41,087 nt of DNA from Saprospiraceae bacterium (GTDB lineage Bacteria > Bacteroidota > Bacteroidia > Chitinophagales > Saprospiraceae): the NCBI GenBank assembly GCA_022841505.1, contig JALHRK010000015.1, positions 1-41,087 on the forward strand. The letters are read 5' to 3'. The notes beneath the pieces were generated by a model, which saw nothing but the letters and a program-made list of their open reading frames with translations, did no database searches and had not been told where the DNA came from. Of the stretch, positions 10,137 to 18,737 are shown piece after piece; the first letter of the stretch is position 1, and the number at the start of each line of letters is the position of its first letter. The position numbers and the translations under genes are program-made.

Positions 10137-10170
10137 GGGGGTGAGAATCTACAAAAAGATTGAAATAAAC

Positions 10171-10860
10171 ATGAACGCAAAAGCACACCTGCTGTACGTA
10201 GAAGACGATGAAAGCCTGAGCTTTGTGACGCGCGACAACCTTGAACTTCAGGGATATGAAGTCACCTATTGCAAAGACGGTCAACAGGCGATGCAAGTCA
10301 TTGCTGAACAAAGTTTCGATTTGTGCATCCTTGATGTGATGCTGCCGGAAGTGGATGGTTTTGCTTTAGCCAAAGAAATACGGCGCACCGACACCCATGT
10401 TCCCATTCTGTTCCTCACAGCTAAGTCGTTGAAAGAAGATCGAATATTCGGCCTCAAACTTGGCGCCGATGATTACATCACCAAACCGTTCAGCATTGAG
10501 GAACTGATTTTGCGCATCGAAGTTTTTCTGCGCAGGAGCGGCGTCCGGCAACCGATTGCGGCTGCGACGACCAATATTGGCCGATACGAATTCGACTACC
10601 CTAACCTCGCCTTGTCCTGCAACGGTGAAACCAATCGTCTTACCCAAAAAGAGGCCGATTTATTGAAATTTTTGTCTGAAAACCGGAACCAGGTGGTCAA
10701 GCGCTCCACCATTTTAGAGCAACTCTGGGGAGAAGACGATTATTTTTTAGGCCGTAGCCTCGATGTTTTTATTTCCCGCTTGCGCAAATACCTGCGCCAG
10801 GATGAAAACATCAAGATTGAGAATATTCACAGCGTGGGCTTTCGGTTTGTAGCGGAATAA
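10171..10860 (+). CDS. OmpR/PhoB-family response regulator
   Basis: Receiver (LLYVEDDESL, CILDVMLPEVDGF, ITKPFSIEEL) plus winged helix (RLTQKEADLLKFLSENRNQVVKRSTILEQLWGEDDYFLGRSLDVFISRLRKYL). Confidence 0.95.
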   Translation: MNAKAHLLYVEDDESLSFVTRDNLELQGYEVTYCKDGQQAMQVIAEQSFDLCILDVMLPEVDGFALAKEIRRTDTHVPILFLTAKSLKEDRIFGLKLGADDYITKPFSIEELILRIEVFLRRSGVRQPIAAATTNIGRYEFDYPNLALSCNGETNRLTQKEADLLKFLSENRNQVVKRSTILEQLWGEDDYFLGRSLDVFISRLRKYLRQDENIKIENIHSVGFRFVAE

Positions 10861-10862
10861 CC

Positions 10863-11246
10863 CTATGCACTCAACTGCTCTGGTTCTTTCAGCACCCCAC
10901 CATCCAAATACGCTTTCAAGCCATCGCTCATCAAAACCCATAACAAAACGACGTGTAAAGCCACAAGCAGAGCATATCCGCGGTAGAAGGATGCGTCCGA
11001 AAGAAAGAAACCAGCCAATGAAAAGTACAACCCGATTGCAAAGAAGCCTAGCGCTATTTTCCTAACCCGCCAGCGGGCCAGCAACCCGAAGGCCAGAATT
11101 GGCCCGATGGCCGGCAGGATTCGGAAATTCCCCGTTTCGTACACGAACCAGGTTTTAAAGTAAGTCGGCAAAATAATTGTGATGAGCACAATAGAGATTA
11201 TTGCCGTGGCAACCGCAATCAGCGGTTTGAGGTTAAAATTCGACAT
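10863..11246 (-). CDS. small integral membrane protein, unknown function
   Basis: 127 aa, four predicted TM stretches. Confidence 0.7.
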   Translation of the reverse strand: MSNFNLKPLIAVATAIISIVLITIILPTYFKTWFVYETGNFRILPAIGPILAFGLLARWRVRKIALGFFAIGLYFSLAGFFLSDASFYRGYALLVALHVVLLWVLMSDGLKAYLDGGVLKEPEQLSA

Positions 11247-11304
11247 AAAAATTTTATTAGTGAAGTATACATGATTGACAATAGCAAATGCAGAACATTA
11301 TCCA

Positions 11305-11333
11305 TCATCAATCATGTAATCATCTATCATCAA
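11305..11333 (-). repeat. Heptamer/octamer word array TTGATGA TAGATGA TTACATGA TTGATGA
   Basis: 7-7-8-7 cadence on minus strand just after the stop of the 11341 gene; second copy at 26773-26801. Confidence 0.85.
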
Positions 11334-11340
11334 TTCTTTA

Positions 11341-11946
11341 TTACAACGCCCAGCTTCTCCCGTCCTTCACCTCCGCCAGCGGATAACAGCCGACGTATTT
11401 GCCCGGAACGGGGTCGTAATTCAGGACATTCATGGCCACTTCTTTAGAGGAGAAATAGCCGGCAATTGTCATTTCCTTGAACTTCAGGATGAACGGCAGT
11501 TTTTCTGCGAGTTCTCCCCGGGTCAGGGGCTTCACCAGGGCGCGTGCAGCAACATCCAATTTGTTCATAAACGCTAATTGTTGCTCCTCGTCGCATTGAA
11601 GGAATGGCTTGCCGTATTCGCGCTGACAATCCGCTTCAAATTGCGCAAAGCCATCCTTAAATTTCTGCTGCCCCTTTTCGTCAGTGCATTCGGCCAGCGC
11701 AACGTCTATGAATTCGTGAACAAAGACATCTGTGGCGCCCGGCGAACTTTTGGTGTACGGCAGGATATGTTCGGACATAGCCGCCACCGTCAGTCCCTGC
11801 TCTTTGGTAAAAAACATCGGTTGCCACTTGCTCAGGTCCACCTTCTGGCGTGCTGAGCAACCCTGCATCAGGGCAGTGAGCACCGAACCGGAGACCGCAT
11901 AACCGGTGATGAGGGCAGTCGCTTTGATTACTTCTCTTCTGGTCAT
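11341..11946 (-). CDS. gluconate 2-dehydrogenase subunit 3-family protein with Tat-like signal
   Basis: MTRREVIKATALITGYAVSGSVLTALMQGC; downstream partner of GMC oxidoreductase. Start 11946 preferred over 12006. Confidence 0.85.
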   Translation of the reverse strand: MTRREVIKATALITGYAVSGSVLTALMQGCSARQKVDLSKWQPMFFTKEQGLTVAAMSEHILPYTKSSPGATDVFVHEFIDVALAECTDEKGQQKFKDGFAQFEADCQREYGKPFLQCDEEQQLAFMNKLDVAARALVKPLTRGELAEKLPFILKFKEMTIAGYFSSKEVAMNVLNYDPVPGKYVGCYPLAEVKDGRSWAL

Positions 11947-12006
11947 TTTTATAAGCTTAAGCGCATGATTACTGCGCGATGATTCAAATAAGAAGACGTC
12001 AGCCAT

Positions 12007-12034
12007 CTAAAATCTAACGTCTTAAATCTAACGT
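12007..12034 (-). repeat. Heptamer array ACGTTAG ATTTAAG ACGTTAG ATTTTAG
   Basis: Four consecutive 7-mers, 8 nt after the GMC oxidoreductase stop codon. Confidence 0.85.
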
Positions 12035-12042
12035 TTTAAAAA

Positions 12043-13755
12043 CTACAGATTCCCTTTTTTCAACTCTTCTGCTGCATGGTTCGCGGCGCGTGCCGTCAAA
12101 GCCATATAGGTGAGCGAAGGGTTCTGACAGGCCGAAGACGTCATACACGAACCGTCCGTCACGAAAACATTAGTCGCCGCGTGTACCTGATTCCAGCCGT
12201 TCAGCACGGAAGTTTTCGGATCGCGGCCCATGCGGGCGGTGCCCATCTCGTGGATGGCCAAACCCGGCCAGGAACCGTCGTCAAACACCTTGATGTCTTT
12301 GAATCCTGTTGCTTCCAGCATCTCGGCAGCGGCAATTTTGATGTCTTCGCGCATGGCCATTTCGTTGGCTTTGAACTCAGCATCAATGGTCAGCGTGGGC
12401 TGTCCCCATTTGTCGCGCAGTTCCTGGTTCAGCGTCACCCGGTTGTCTTCGTAGGGCAGACATTCACCAAAACCGGTGATGCCCATTTTCCAGGGGCCGG
12501 GTTGCAACAGGGCCTCTTTGAAGTCTTTGCCCAGCGCCATGTCGAGTTCCTTGATGCCGCGCATCCAGTTTTGCCGGCTGGCGCCGCCCTGGTAGCCGTA
12601 GCCGCGCAGGAAGTCCTTCTGCTTGGTCTTTTCATCTATATTGCGGAAACGCGGAATATAGATCCCGTTGGGTCGCCGTCCTTTGTGGTATTGATCTTCA
12701 AAACCATCGTAGGTGCCTTCTGCGCCGCAGCGGAAGTGGTGGTCCATCAGGTTGCGGCCCAGCGAACCGCTGTCGTTGCCAAATCCGTTGGGGAACCGAC
12801 CAGAAGTGGAATTGAGCAGGATGAACGTCGAGCCCAGTGTAGAGGCGCAACTGAAAATAACGCGCGCGAAGTACTCCTTCGTTTCGTTCGTTTCTGCGTC
12901 TATGATACGAACGCCAACGGCTTTATTTTTTTTCTCATCAAAAATGATGGAATTCACTATCGAATTGGGGCGCAGTGTCATGTTGCCGGTTGCTTCAGCG
13001 GCGGGCAAAGTGGAGGCATTGCTGCTGAAATAGGCGCCAAAAGGACAGCCCCGGATGCAACGGTTGCGATACTGGCATTGTCCGCGGCCATTGTGCGCCT
13101 GGGAGAGGTTCGCGACCCGGCCAATAGTAACAAGGCGGTCGGTATAGCGATCGGCAATTTTTTTGCGGAATTCTTCTTCCACACAAGTCAAATCCATGGG
13201 CGGAAGAAACTCGCCGTCAGGCAATTGCGCCAGGCCTTCTTTTTTACCGCTGATGCCTGCAAAGCGCTCCACATGGTCGTACCAGGGCGCCAGATCGCCG
13301 TAGCGAATCGGCCAGTCCACCGCGATGCCTTCTTTTGCATTGGCTTCAAAATCCATTTCGCTGAGGCGGTACGACTGCCGGCCCCACATGATGGAACGCC
13401 CGCCAACGTGGTAGCCGCGAATCCAGTCGAAGCGCTTCTTTTCTGTGTACGGATTTTCAACGTCGTTCACCCACCAATGCTTAGAAGCTTCGTTCATGGT
13501 GTAACCCGTTCGGTTTTGCACCGCATACGATTTCATTTCCGATACCTTCGGCGCACCCCGGCGCTCAAAATCCCAGTCGTCCAAAGAAGCAGTTGGGTAG
13601 TCGAGAACATGCCGCACCATGCGGCCGCGTTCGAGCACGAGTGTTTTTAAGCCTTTTTCGCAAAGCTCCTTAGCCGCCCAGCCCCCGCTGATGCCGGTGC
13701 CGATGACTATGGCGTCGTAGGTAACTTCCTTATCGCCGTCGTTGTTGAAGTACAT
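12043..13755 (-). CDS. GMC-family oxidoreductase (FAD)
   Basis: 570 aa; N-terminal YDAIVIGTGISGGWAAKELCEKGLKTLVLERG, C-terminal HEMGTARMG and NVFVTDGSCMTSSACQNPSLTYMALTARAA. Confidence 0.93.
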   Translation of the reverse strand: MYFNNDGDKEVTYDAIVIGTGISGGWAAKELCEKGLKTLVLERGRMVRHVLDYPTASLDDWDFERRGAPKVSEMKSYAVQNRTGYTMNEASKHWWVNDVENPYTEKKRFDWIRGYHVGGRSIMWGRQSYRLSEMDFEANAKEGIAVDWPIRYGDLAPWYDHVERFAGISGKKEGLAQLPDGEFLPPMDLTCVEEEFRKKIADRYTDRLVTIGRVANLSQAHNGRGQCQYRNRCIRGCPFGAYFSSNASTLPAAEATGNMTLRPNSIVNSIIFDEKKNKAVGVRIIDAETNETKEYFARVIFSCASTLGSTFILLNSTSGRFPNGFGNDSGSLGRNLMDHHFRCGAEGTYDGFEDQYHKGRRPNGIYIPRFRNIDEKTKQKDFLRGYGYQGGASRQNWMRGIKELDMALGKDFKEALLQPGPWKMGITGFGECLPYEDNRVTLNQELRDKWGQPTLTIDAEFKANEMAMREDIKIAAAEMLEATGFKDIKVFDDGSWPGLAIHEMGTARMGRDPKTSVLNGWNQVHAATNVFVTDGSCMTSSACQNPSLTYMALTARAANHAAEELKKGNL

Positions 13756-13937
13756 AATCGCTCCGTTAATTTATGGATGGATAGGGTGTGTATTCTTTAC
13801 ACATACCCACTCTCAAATGTAAAAAAACTAATTGCATCTAACCTAATTTTGATGCGGTAGTTTGCAAAATTTAAAGAAGGATTGTTTGTAAATGCCTCAG
13901 CCTGCGGGGTATTATTTGCGTTTTTCGATAGGAAGGT

Positions 13938-14125
13938 GAGTATTTGAGTATTCGAGGAGTTGAGTATCTGAGTATTCGAGGAGTTGAGTATTCGAGGAGT
14001 TGAGTATCTGAGTATTCGAGGAGTTGAACGTGGTGGGTGTCAAATACTCGAATACTCAAATCTTCAAATACTCAATCTTCAAATACTCAATCTTCAAATT
14101 TTCAAATTAACTAATTTTCAAATCA
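13938..14125. repeat. Inverted arrays of TTYGAGTA-type octamers
   Basis: Left arm is eleven 8-mers starting with GAG on + (GAGTATTT GAGTATTC GAGGAGTT GAGTATCT ...). The right arm has related TTTGAGTA/TTTGAAGA words on minus. A 13-nt centre separates them. Confidence 0.93.
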
Positions 14126-14127
14126 AC

Positions 14128-16563
14128 CTACGGTTTCACCCCCGCATCCCCAACCACCTTCACGTACTTCTCCAACCAGTCAAACTGTTCGTGCAGCAGG
14201 TGCAGGATGTTTTCCCGGCCAGCGTAACCGTGGCTTTCGTGCGGCAGACTCAGGAATTTCACTGTGCCGCCGTTTCCTTTGATGGCGTTGAACAAACGTT
14301 CGCTCTGGATGGGAAAGGTACCGCTGTTGTTGTCGGCTTCGCCGTGGACCAGCAGCAGCGGAGTTTTGATTTTGTCGGCATTGCTGAACGGGCTCATATC
14401 GTGGTACAAATCCGGCGCTTCCCAATAAGTGCGGTCTTCATTTTGAAACCCGAAAGGCGTCAATGTGCGGTTGTAGGCCCCGCTGCGGGCGATGCCGGCT
14501 TTGAACAAATTGGTATGCGCCAGCAGGTTGGCGGTCATGAATGCGCCGTAGCTGTGGCCGCCTACCGACATGCGGTTTTTATCGCCTACACCCATTTCTG
14601 CTAATTTGTTCACGGCGGCTTCGGCATTCATTTTCAGTTGGGCGATAAAATCGTCGTTCGGTTTTTTATCGCCCCCGGTAGCTACGATGGGCATTTCGGC
14701 GTTGTTGAGCACCGCGTAACCCTGGGTGACGTAATACACCGGCGAACCCCAGTTGAGCAAAGTGAATTTGTGTTCGCTTCCGCGAATCTGCGCCGCATCG
14801 GCCGCCGAATTGTATTCCGCCGGATAAGCCCAAATCAGCGTAGGCAAAGGCCCGTCGCGCGTTGGATCGTAGCCTTTCGGCAAATACAAATCGCCGGTCA
14901 GGTCTACCCCATCGGCGCGCTTGTAGCTGATTTTTTGTTTGCTCACCCCTTCCAGTTGCGGATACGGATTGGCGAAAGCCGTAACCTGCCGGTCGGCGAT
15001 GCGCAGCTTCAGGTTTTTGATCCAATAATTGGGCATGTCTTTTTCACCCTCACGGCGGGTGAGCAATTCCAATTTATCCGGATCCATCACCCGCACGATG
15101 TATTCGAACGAACCTTCGGGGCAGCGCCAGAGTTCTTCTGTTTTTTTTGTTGTGAGATCGAACGTGGCTAAGAACGGCAAGTCACCTTTGGGCGAAGCGC
15201 CCGTGGTGTTGTTCATCAGAATTTTATTGCCGTTGTCTATCGTTTTAATGACCCAGCGATCGAACTGGTTTTTTTCCGTTACCGGAAATCCCGGGTTGCT
15301 GTAAGCATCGGTGGTATTGCGTTCCATCAGCTTTTCCATTGCTCCGGTTCCCGGATTGTAGCGGTTGGTGCGCATGAGTTGTTTGCTCCACAAGCCTTCG
15401 GTCACCAATGCGAGGGTGCCATTGCCCCAGGTCGTGTTGCGATAGCGCCATTGCGTTTTGAACAATTCTTTGGCCTCCCCGGTAAAGGGCGCCCCGAGGG
15501 CGTATACCGCGTCGTGGAATTCTACTTCCTTTTTCATGAGACCGCTGTCTAAAGGCATGCACCACACCACCGTGGCCGCTTCGTCGTCGCGCCATTCAAA
15601 GCTGCGTGGCACATTTTGTACGTTGTCGCGACCACTGGGCGACGTTTCGGAAGAGGGGAGTTCGGCTAAGGTTTTCAGCACTTTACCGTTCAGATCGGCG
15701 ATCGCCACGGTTGACGGGAAACCACCTGCAGTCACCAAATAGGAGAAAGGCTTCCGCAGCGTGCGCAACAACAGGTATTTTTTGTCCGGCGAAGCTTGTA
15801 CGCTGCTGTAAATAGCGGGTTGCCCTATTTTTGTTTCCATGCCATTTACATTTTTTACCAATTGTGCGGTGGCGTAAAAAGCAAACAACTGTTCGTCGTA
15901 CGGGCTTTTGATCAAATCCTGGTAAGTGGGGCGCGGCGCGGCTTTCCCATAGTTCTCCTGGATGGTAGGGCCTTTCGGCATCAGCGGTTTTGGCGGGGCA
16001 GCCGATGCCGGTTGCAGCGCGGCACGGTAGAGCAGGGTGTTGTCGTCGTACCATTGGTAACTTCCGCCCATCAGGACATTGAGGGCTGATTTATTAATTT
16101 TAACCGCTTTTTGGGTGGCAACCTCTACCACATAGAGGTCTACCCGCTCATTGGTCGTATGCGTAAAAGCGATTTTTTTGTCATTGGGGCTCCAGCTCAC
16201 ACTGCCGGCGTAAAGCGGCGAAGGCAGCCCGCTGATGGCCATTTCTTTGCCCGTGGCCATGTTTTTCAGGTACAGGTTTTGCAGGAAATTCTGGCGGCTG
16301 GGCGCGTAGTTGTTCGGGTTGATGCGCAACCCGGCGATCCTGAGTTCGGGCCGCGCCAGTTCTTCCACTGAAGGGTAACTGCTGCTTTCGGTGAGCAGCA
16401 TCCATTCGCCTTTGTCGTCGGTACTGACTCCCGGCGCAGGTTTGGCCAGCAACAAATCGGCAATATCTTTGGGCGGCAGTTTGTAGGAAACGTCTTCCTG
16501 TGCAAAAGCGCCGCTTATTAAAAAACAGCAGGCAATGAAGGTGAGCAGTCGTTGATTCATCAT
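14128..16563 (-). CDS. S9 family (prolyl oligopeptidase-like) secreted peptidase
   Basis: 811 aa, signal peptide, catalytic GGHSYGAFMTANLLAHT, C-terminal LLVHGEADNNSGTFP and HESHGY. Confidence 0.93.
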   Translation of the reverse strand: MMNQRLLTFIACCFLISGAFAQEDVSYKLPPKDIADLLLAKPAPGVSTDDKGEWMLLTESSSYPSVEELARPELRIAGLRINPNNYAPSRQNFLQNLYLKNMATGKEMAISGLPSPLYAGSVSWSPNDKKIAFTHTTNERVDLYVVEVATQKAVKINKSALNVLMGGSYQWYDDNTLLYRAALQPASAAPPKPLMPKGPTIQENYGKAAPRPTYQDLIKSPYDEQLFAFYATAQLVKNVNGMETKIGQPAIYSSVQASPDKKYLLLRTLRKPFSYLVTAGGFPSTVAIADLNGKVLKTLAELPSSETSPSGRDNVQNVPRSFEWRDDEAATVVWCMPLDSGLMKKEVEFHDAVYALGAPFTGEAKELFKTQWRYRNTTWGNGTLALVTEGLWSKQLMRTNRYNPGTGAMEKLMERNTTDAYSNPGFPVTEKNQFDRWVIKTIDNGNKILMNNTTGASPKGDLPFLATFDLTTKKTEELWRCPEGSFEYIVRVMDPDKLELLTRREGEKDMPNYWIKNLKLRIADRQVTAFANPYPQLEGVSKQKISYKRADGVDLTGDLYLPKGYDPTRDGPLPTLIWAYPAEYNSAADAAQIRGSEHKFTLLNWGSPVYYVTQGYAVLNNAEMPIVATGGDKKPNDDFIAQLKMNAEAAVNKLAEMGVGDKNRMSVGGHSYGAFMTANLLAHTNLFKAGIARSGAYNRTLTPFGFQNEDRTYWEAPDLYHDMSPFSNADKIKTPLLLVHGEADNNSGTFPIQSERLFNAIKGNGGTVKFLSLPHESHGYAGRENILHLLHEQFDWLEKYVKVVGDAGVKP

Positions 16564-16603
16564 ATCTTATCTTTTTTTTGAAAAGCTGAAATTGAAAAAA
16601 AAT

Positions 16604-17173
16604 ATGGAAAACACCAACAAAGACGGTTGGAAATTGGAACGCTCTGAACCAGGCCCCGGCCTGAAGATCTTCCGAAGCCGGTTCGACTACATGCTCAACC
16701 CCCGCAACGGCAAAACGGAAGCCATGATTATCCTCGAAGGCGCTGATGCCGCCAACATTGTGGCCGTGACACCGGATCGCCAGATCGTTTTTGTTCGGCA
16801 ATACCGCTTTGGCACGGGAACCGACACCCTGGAGTTGCCAGGCGGCGCAGTGAATCCCAACGAACCACAAGCCAATGCCGCCATGCGCGAACTGGCCGAA
16901 GAAACCGGCTACACCGCCCCTGAATGGCGACATCTCGGCAGTATTCCTTCCAATCCGGTGTTTATGAGCAGTTATATCTTCCATTGGTTGGCGCTCGGCG
17001 CAATGCCCACGCTGGAACAAAATCTCGATGATGGAGAAGCGGTGGAAGTGGTGTTGCTCCCTGAATCGGAAGTTTTGGACAAACTCTTAGCCGGCTGGTT
17101 TCAGCATACGCATACGGTGAATGCGTTGCTTCGGTATTTTGTGGAAAAAGGTGATTTGAGAGGGAGAGATTGA
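16604..17173 (+). CDS. NUDIX hydrolase (ADP-ribose pyrophosphatase-like)
   Basis: Nudix box GGAVNPNEPQANAAMRELAEETGY. Start 16604 (MENTNKDGW) or 16592. Confidence 0.92.
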   Translation: MENTNKDGWKLERSEPGPGLKIFRSRFDYMLNPRNGKTEAMIILEGADAANIVAVTPDRQIVFVRQYRFGTGTDTLELPGGAVNPNEPQANAAMRELAEETGYTAPEWRHLGSIPSNPVFMSSYIFHWLALGAMPTLEQNLDDGEAVEVVLLPESEVLDKLLAGWFQHTHTVNALLRYFVEKGDLRGRD

Positions 17174-17197
17174 GAGAGGGAGAGAGAGGGAGGGAGT
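17158..17197 (+). repeat. GAGAGGGA-type octamer array spanning the nudix stop codon
   Basis: GAGAGGGA GAGATTGA GAGAGGGA GAGAGAGG GAGGGAG; TGA 17171-17173 lies inside the second word. Confidence 0.8.
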
Positions 17198-17214
17198 GCG
17201 CTACATATTGTCGG

Positions 17215-17338
17215 GTGTCTGTTTTTTAGAGTTCGAGAGCAAGGCATGCGAAGGCCCCAAAAACGGGATTTTACACGCGTAAATGACCGATTTTGGGGCC
17301 TTCGCATAACGCAGCTATCGGACTATAAAAACAGACAC
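17215..17338 (-). repeat. ~122-bp covarying hairpin element, copy 2
   Basis: GTGTCTGT...ACAGACAC ends; arms shared with 2618-2739 and 30668-30788; 15-bp stem GCGAAGGCCCCAAAA/TTTTGGGGCCTTCGC. Confidence 0.95.
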
Positions 17339-18699
17339 TACCTGATTTGCATCAAAATCCGCCACTCTTTGGGATAGTAATTATTCACCCGGTTCCCGAT
17401 CCCTTTAGCCCAACCCAGGCCCAGCCCTTCGTATTCCACCAACATCCAGCCTTGCGGAACGGGATTAAAAATGGGTGGTTCTTTTTTCAAAAAATGCAAC
17501 GCCTGTTCCCGCTCCAGCGCCACACGCGGCACATCGGGGTGAACGAGGGCGCTTAGCGCGAATTCGGGAGCTGGCAGAAAATCTTTGCCTTTAAACAAAC
17601 CAAGCGGCACGCCGAATGCGGATTGCCGAAGCATGGAACCCAGGTGCATACAATCCGCTACCTGCGCCTCCGGCAACGCCCGGAACGCGCCCTGCCAATC
17701 CTGAAAAACGACGATTCCTGCTTCCGGGGCCAACCAGGGGGCCAGGGATTCTATGTCGGTTTTTGAAGCCGGTTTCAACGTCCAGGCGGGCAGCGATTTG
17801 GCGGCTTTTTCAGCGGATTGATCCTTGCTTTCTTTGCGAAAACACGACAGGTAAAAACCTTCCCCCCGAACACGGTGGGGGTAGCACTGGTAACCTATAT
17901 CTTTATGAACCAGGCCCCATTCGGCAGGCAACGCAAGTTCAAGCGCCTGAAAAGATGCCTGTTCCAACAACCAGGCGGCGTTGTTTTCGTTTTCTTCGTC
18001 GTTGTAGGTGCAGGTGCAGTACAACAGCACGCCGCCGGGGCGAACCAAGGCTGCGGCTTCCGCCAGAATGCGTCGTTGCCGGGCTGAACAATGTGCGGTA
18101 TGGGCCGGCGACCATTCTTTCACCGCGTCCGGATCTTTGCGGAACAAACCTTCGCCCGAACAGGGCGCGTCTACCAGCACCAGATCGAACCAGCCTTGCA
18201 ACGCTTTGAAGTCGCGGCTGTCGTGCTGACTGGTGTGCGTGCAGGGATGGCCCCATTTGGCTATATTGTATTGCAGGGTTTGGTAGCGGTTGCGGATGAC
18301 TTCGTTGGAAAGCAGCAAACTCCCCGCCGGCAATACGGAAGCCAGCAGGGTACTTTTTCCCCCGGGCGCAGCGCACAAATCCAGCACCCGAAGCGGTTGA
18401 CCGGCAGGCACGCATTGCTGAACAGCTGTTGCAACCAGCATCGAAGAAGCTTCCTGCACGTAATAAGCGCCGGCGTGGAATCGCGGATCGAGCGTAAAAA
18501 TCGGGCGCTCTGCGAGGTACCTTCCGGCCGCGTACCAAGGCACCGGCTCCAGGGTCTCGTTTTTCAATCCGCTTTCTTTCCCGGGATTCAGGTGGATGCT
18601 GATTGGCGCAGGCCGCTGGAGGGCTTCCAGAAAGGCAGCCGTTTCTGCGCCAAGCAGGCTACGCATTTGCGCTAAAAAAGGCTCTGGAAGGTTATTCAT
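17338..18699 (-). CDS. 16S rRNA (cytosine-C5)-methyltransferase, NOL1/NOP2/Sun family (RsmF-like)
   Basis: 453 aa; VLDLCAAPGGKSTLLASVL, LVLVDAPCSGEGLFRKD, LLYCTCTYNDEENE; C-terminal PUA-like region ending NNYYPKEWRI. Confidence 0.9.
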   Translation of the reverse strand: MNNLPEPFLAQMRSLLGAETAAFLEALQRPAPISIHLNPGKESGLKNETLEPVPWYAAGRYLAERPIFTLDPRFHAGAYYVQEASSMLVATAVQQCVPAGQPLRVLDLCAAPGGKSTLLASVLPAGSLLLSNEVIRNRYQTLQYNIAKWGHPCTHTSQHDSRDFKALQGWFDLVLVDAPCSGEGLFRKDPDAVKEWSPAHTAHCSARQRRILAEAAALVRPGGVLLYCTCTYNDEENENNAAWLLEQASFQALELALPAEWGLVHKDIGYQCYPHRVRGEGFYLSCFRKESKDQSAEKAAKSLPAWTLKPASKTDIESLAPWLAPEAGIVVFQDWQGAFRALPEAQVADCMHLGSMLRQSAFGVPLGLFKGKDFLPAPEFALSALVHPDVPRVALEREQALHFLKKEPPIFNPVPQGWMLVEYEGLGLGWAKGIGNRVNNYYPKEWRILMQIR

Positions 18700-18731
18700 T
18701 AGATTGAAGGCATTAGATAAAAGACATTAGA
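18697..18731 (-). repeat. Heptamer array TCTAATG TCTTTTA TCTAATG CCTTCAA TCTAATG
   Basis: Five consecutive 7-mers filling the M20 peptidase / methyltransferase intergene; the last TCTAATG contains the methyltransferase ATG. Confidence 0.88.
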
Positions 18732-18737
18732 CAGACA

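Noticed and set aside
12076-13650. 524-aa plus-strand ORF antisense to the GMC oxidoreductase
   Set aside because: Mirror of a well-supported coding gene on the opposite strand; low-information composition and no recognisable domain.
13938-14125. CRISPR array interpretation of repeated units
   Set aside because: Units are 8-nt words with no unique spacers and no cas genes; word array instead.
16181-17020. 279-aa minus-strand ORF spanning S9 peptidase start and nudix gene
   Set aside because: Overlaps two convincing genes in other frames; no domain signal.
17616-18209. 197-aa plus-strand ORF within the rRNA methyltransferase
   Set aside because: Antisense to conserved catalytic motifs; shadow ORF.
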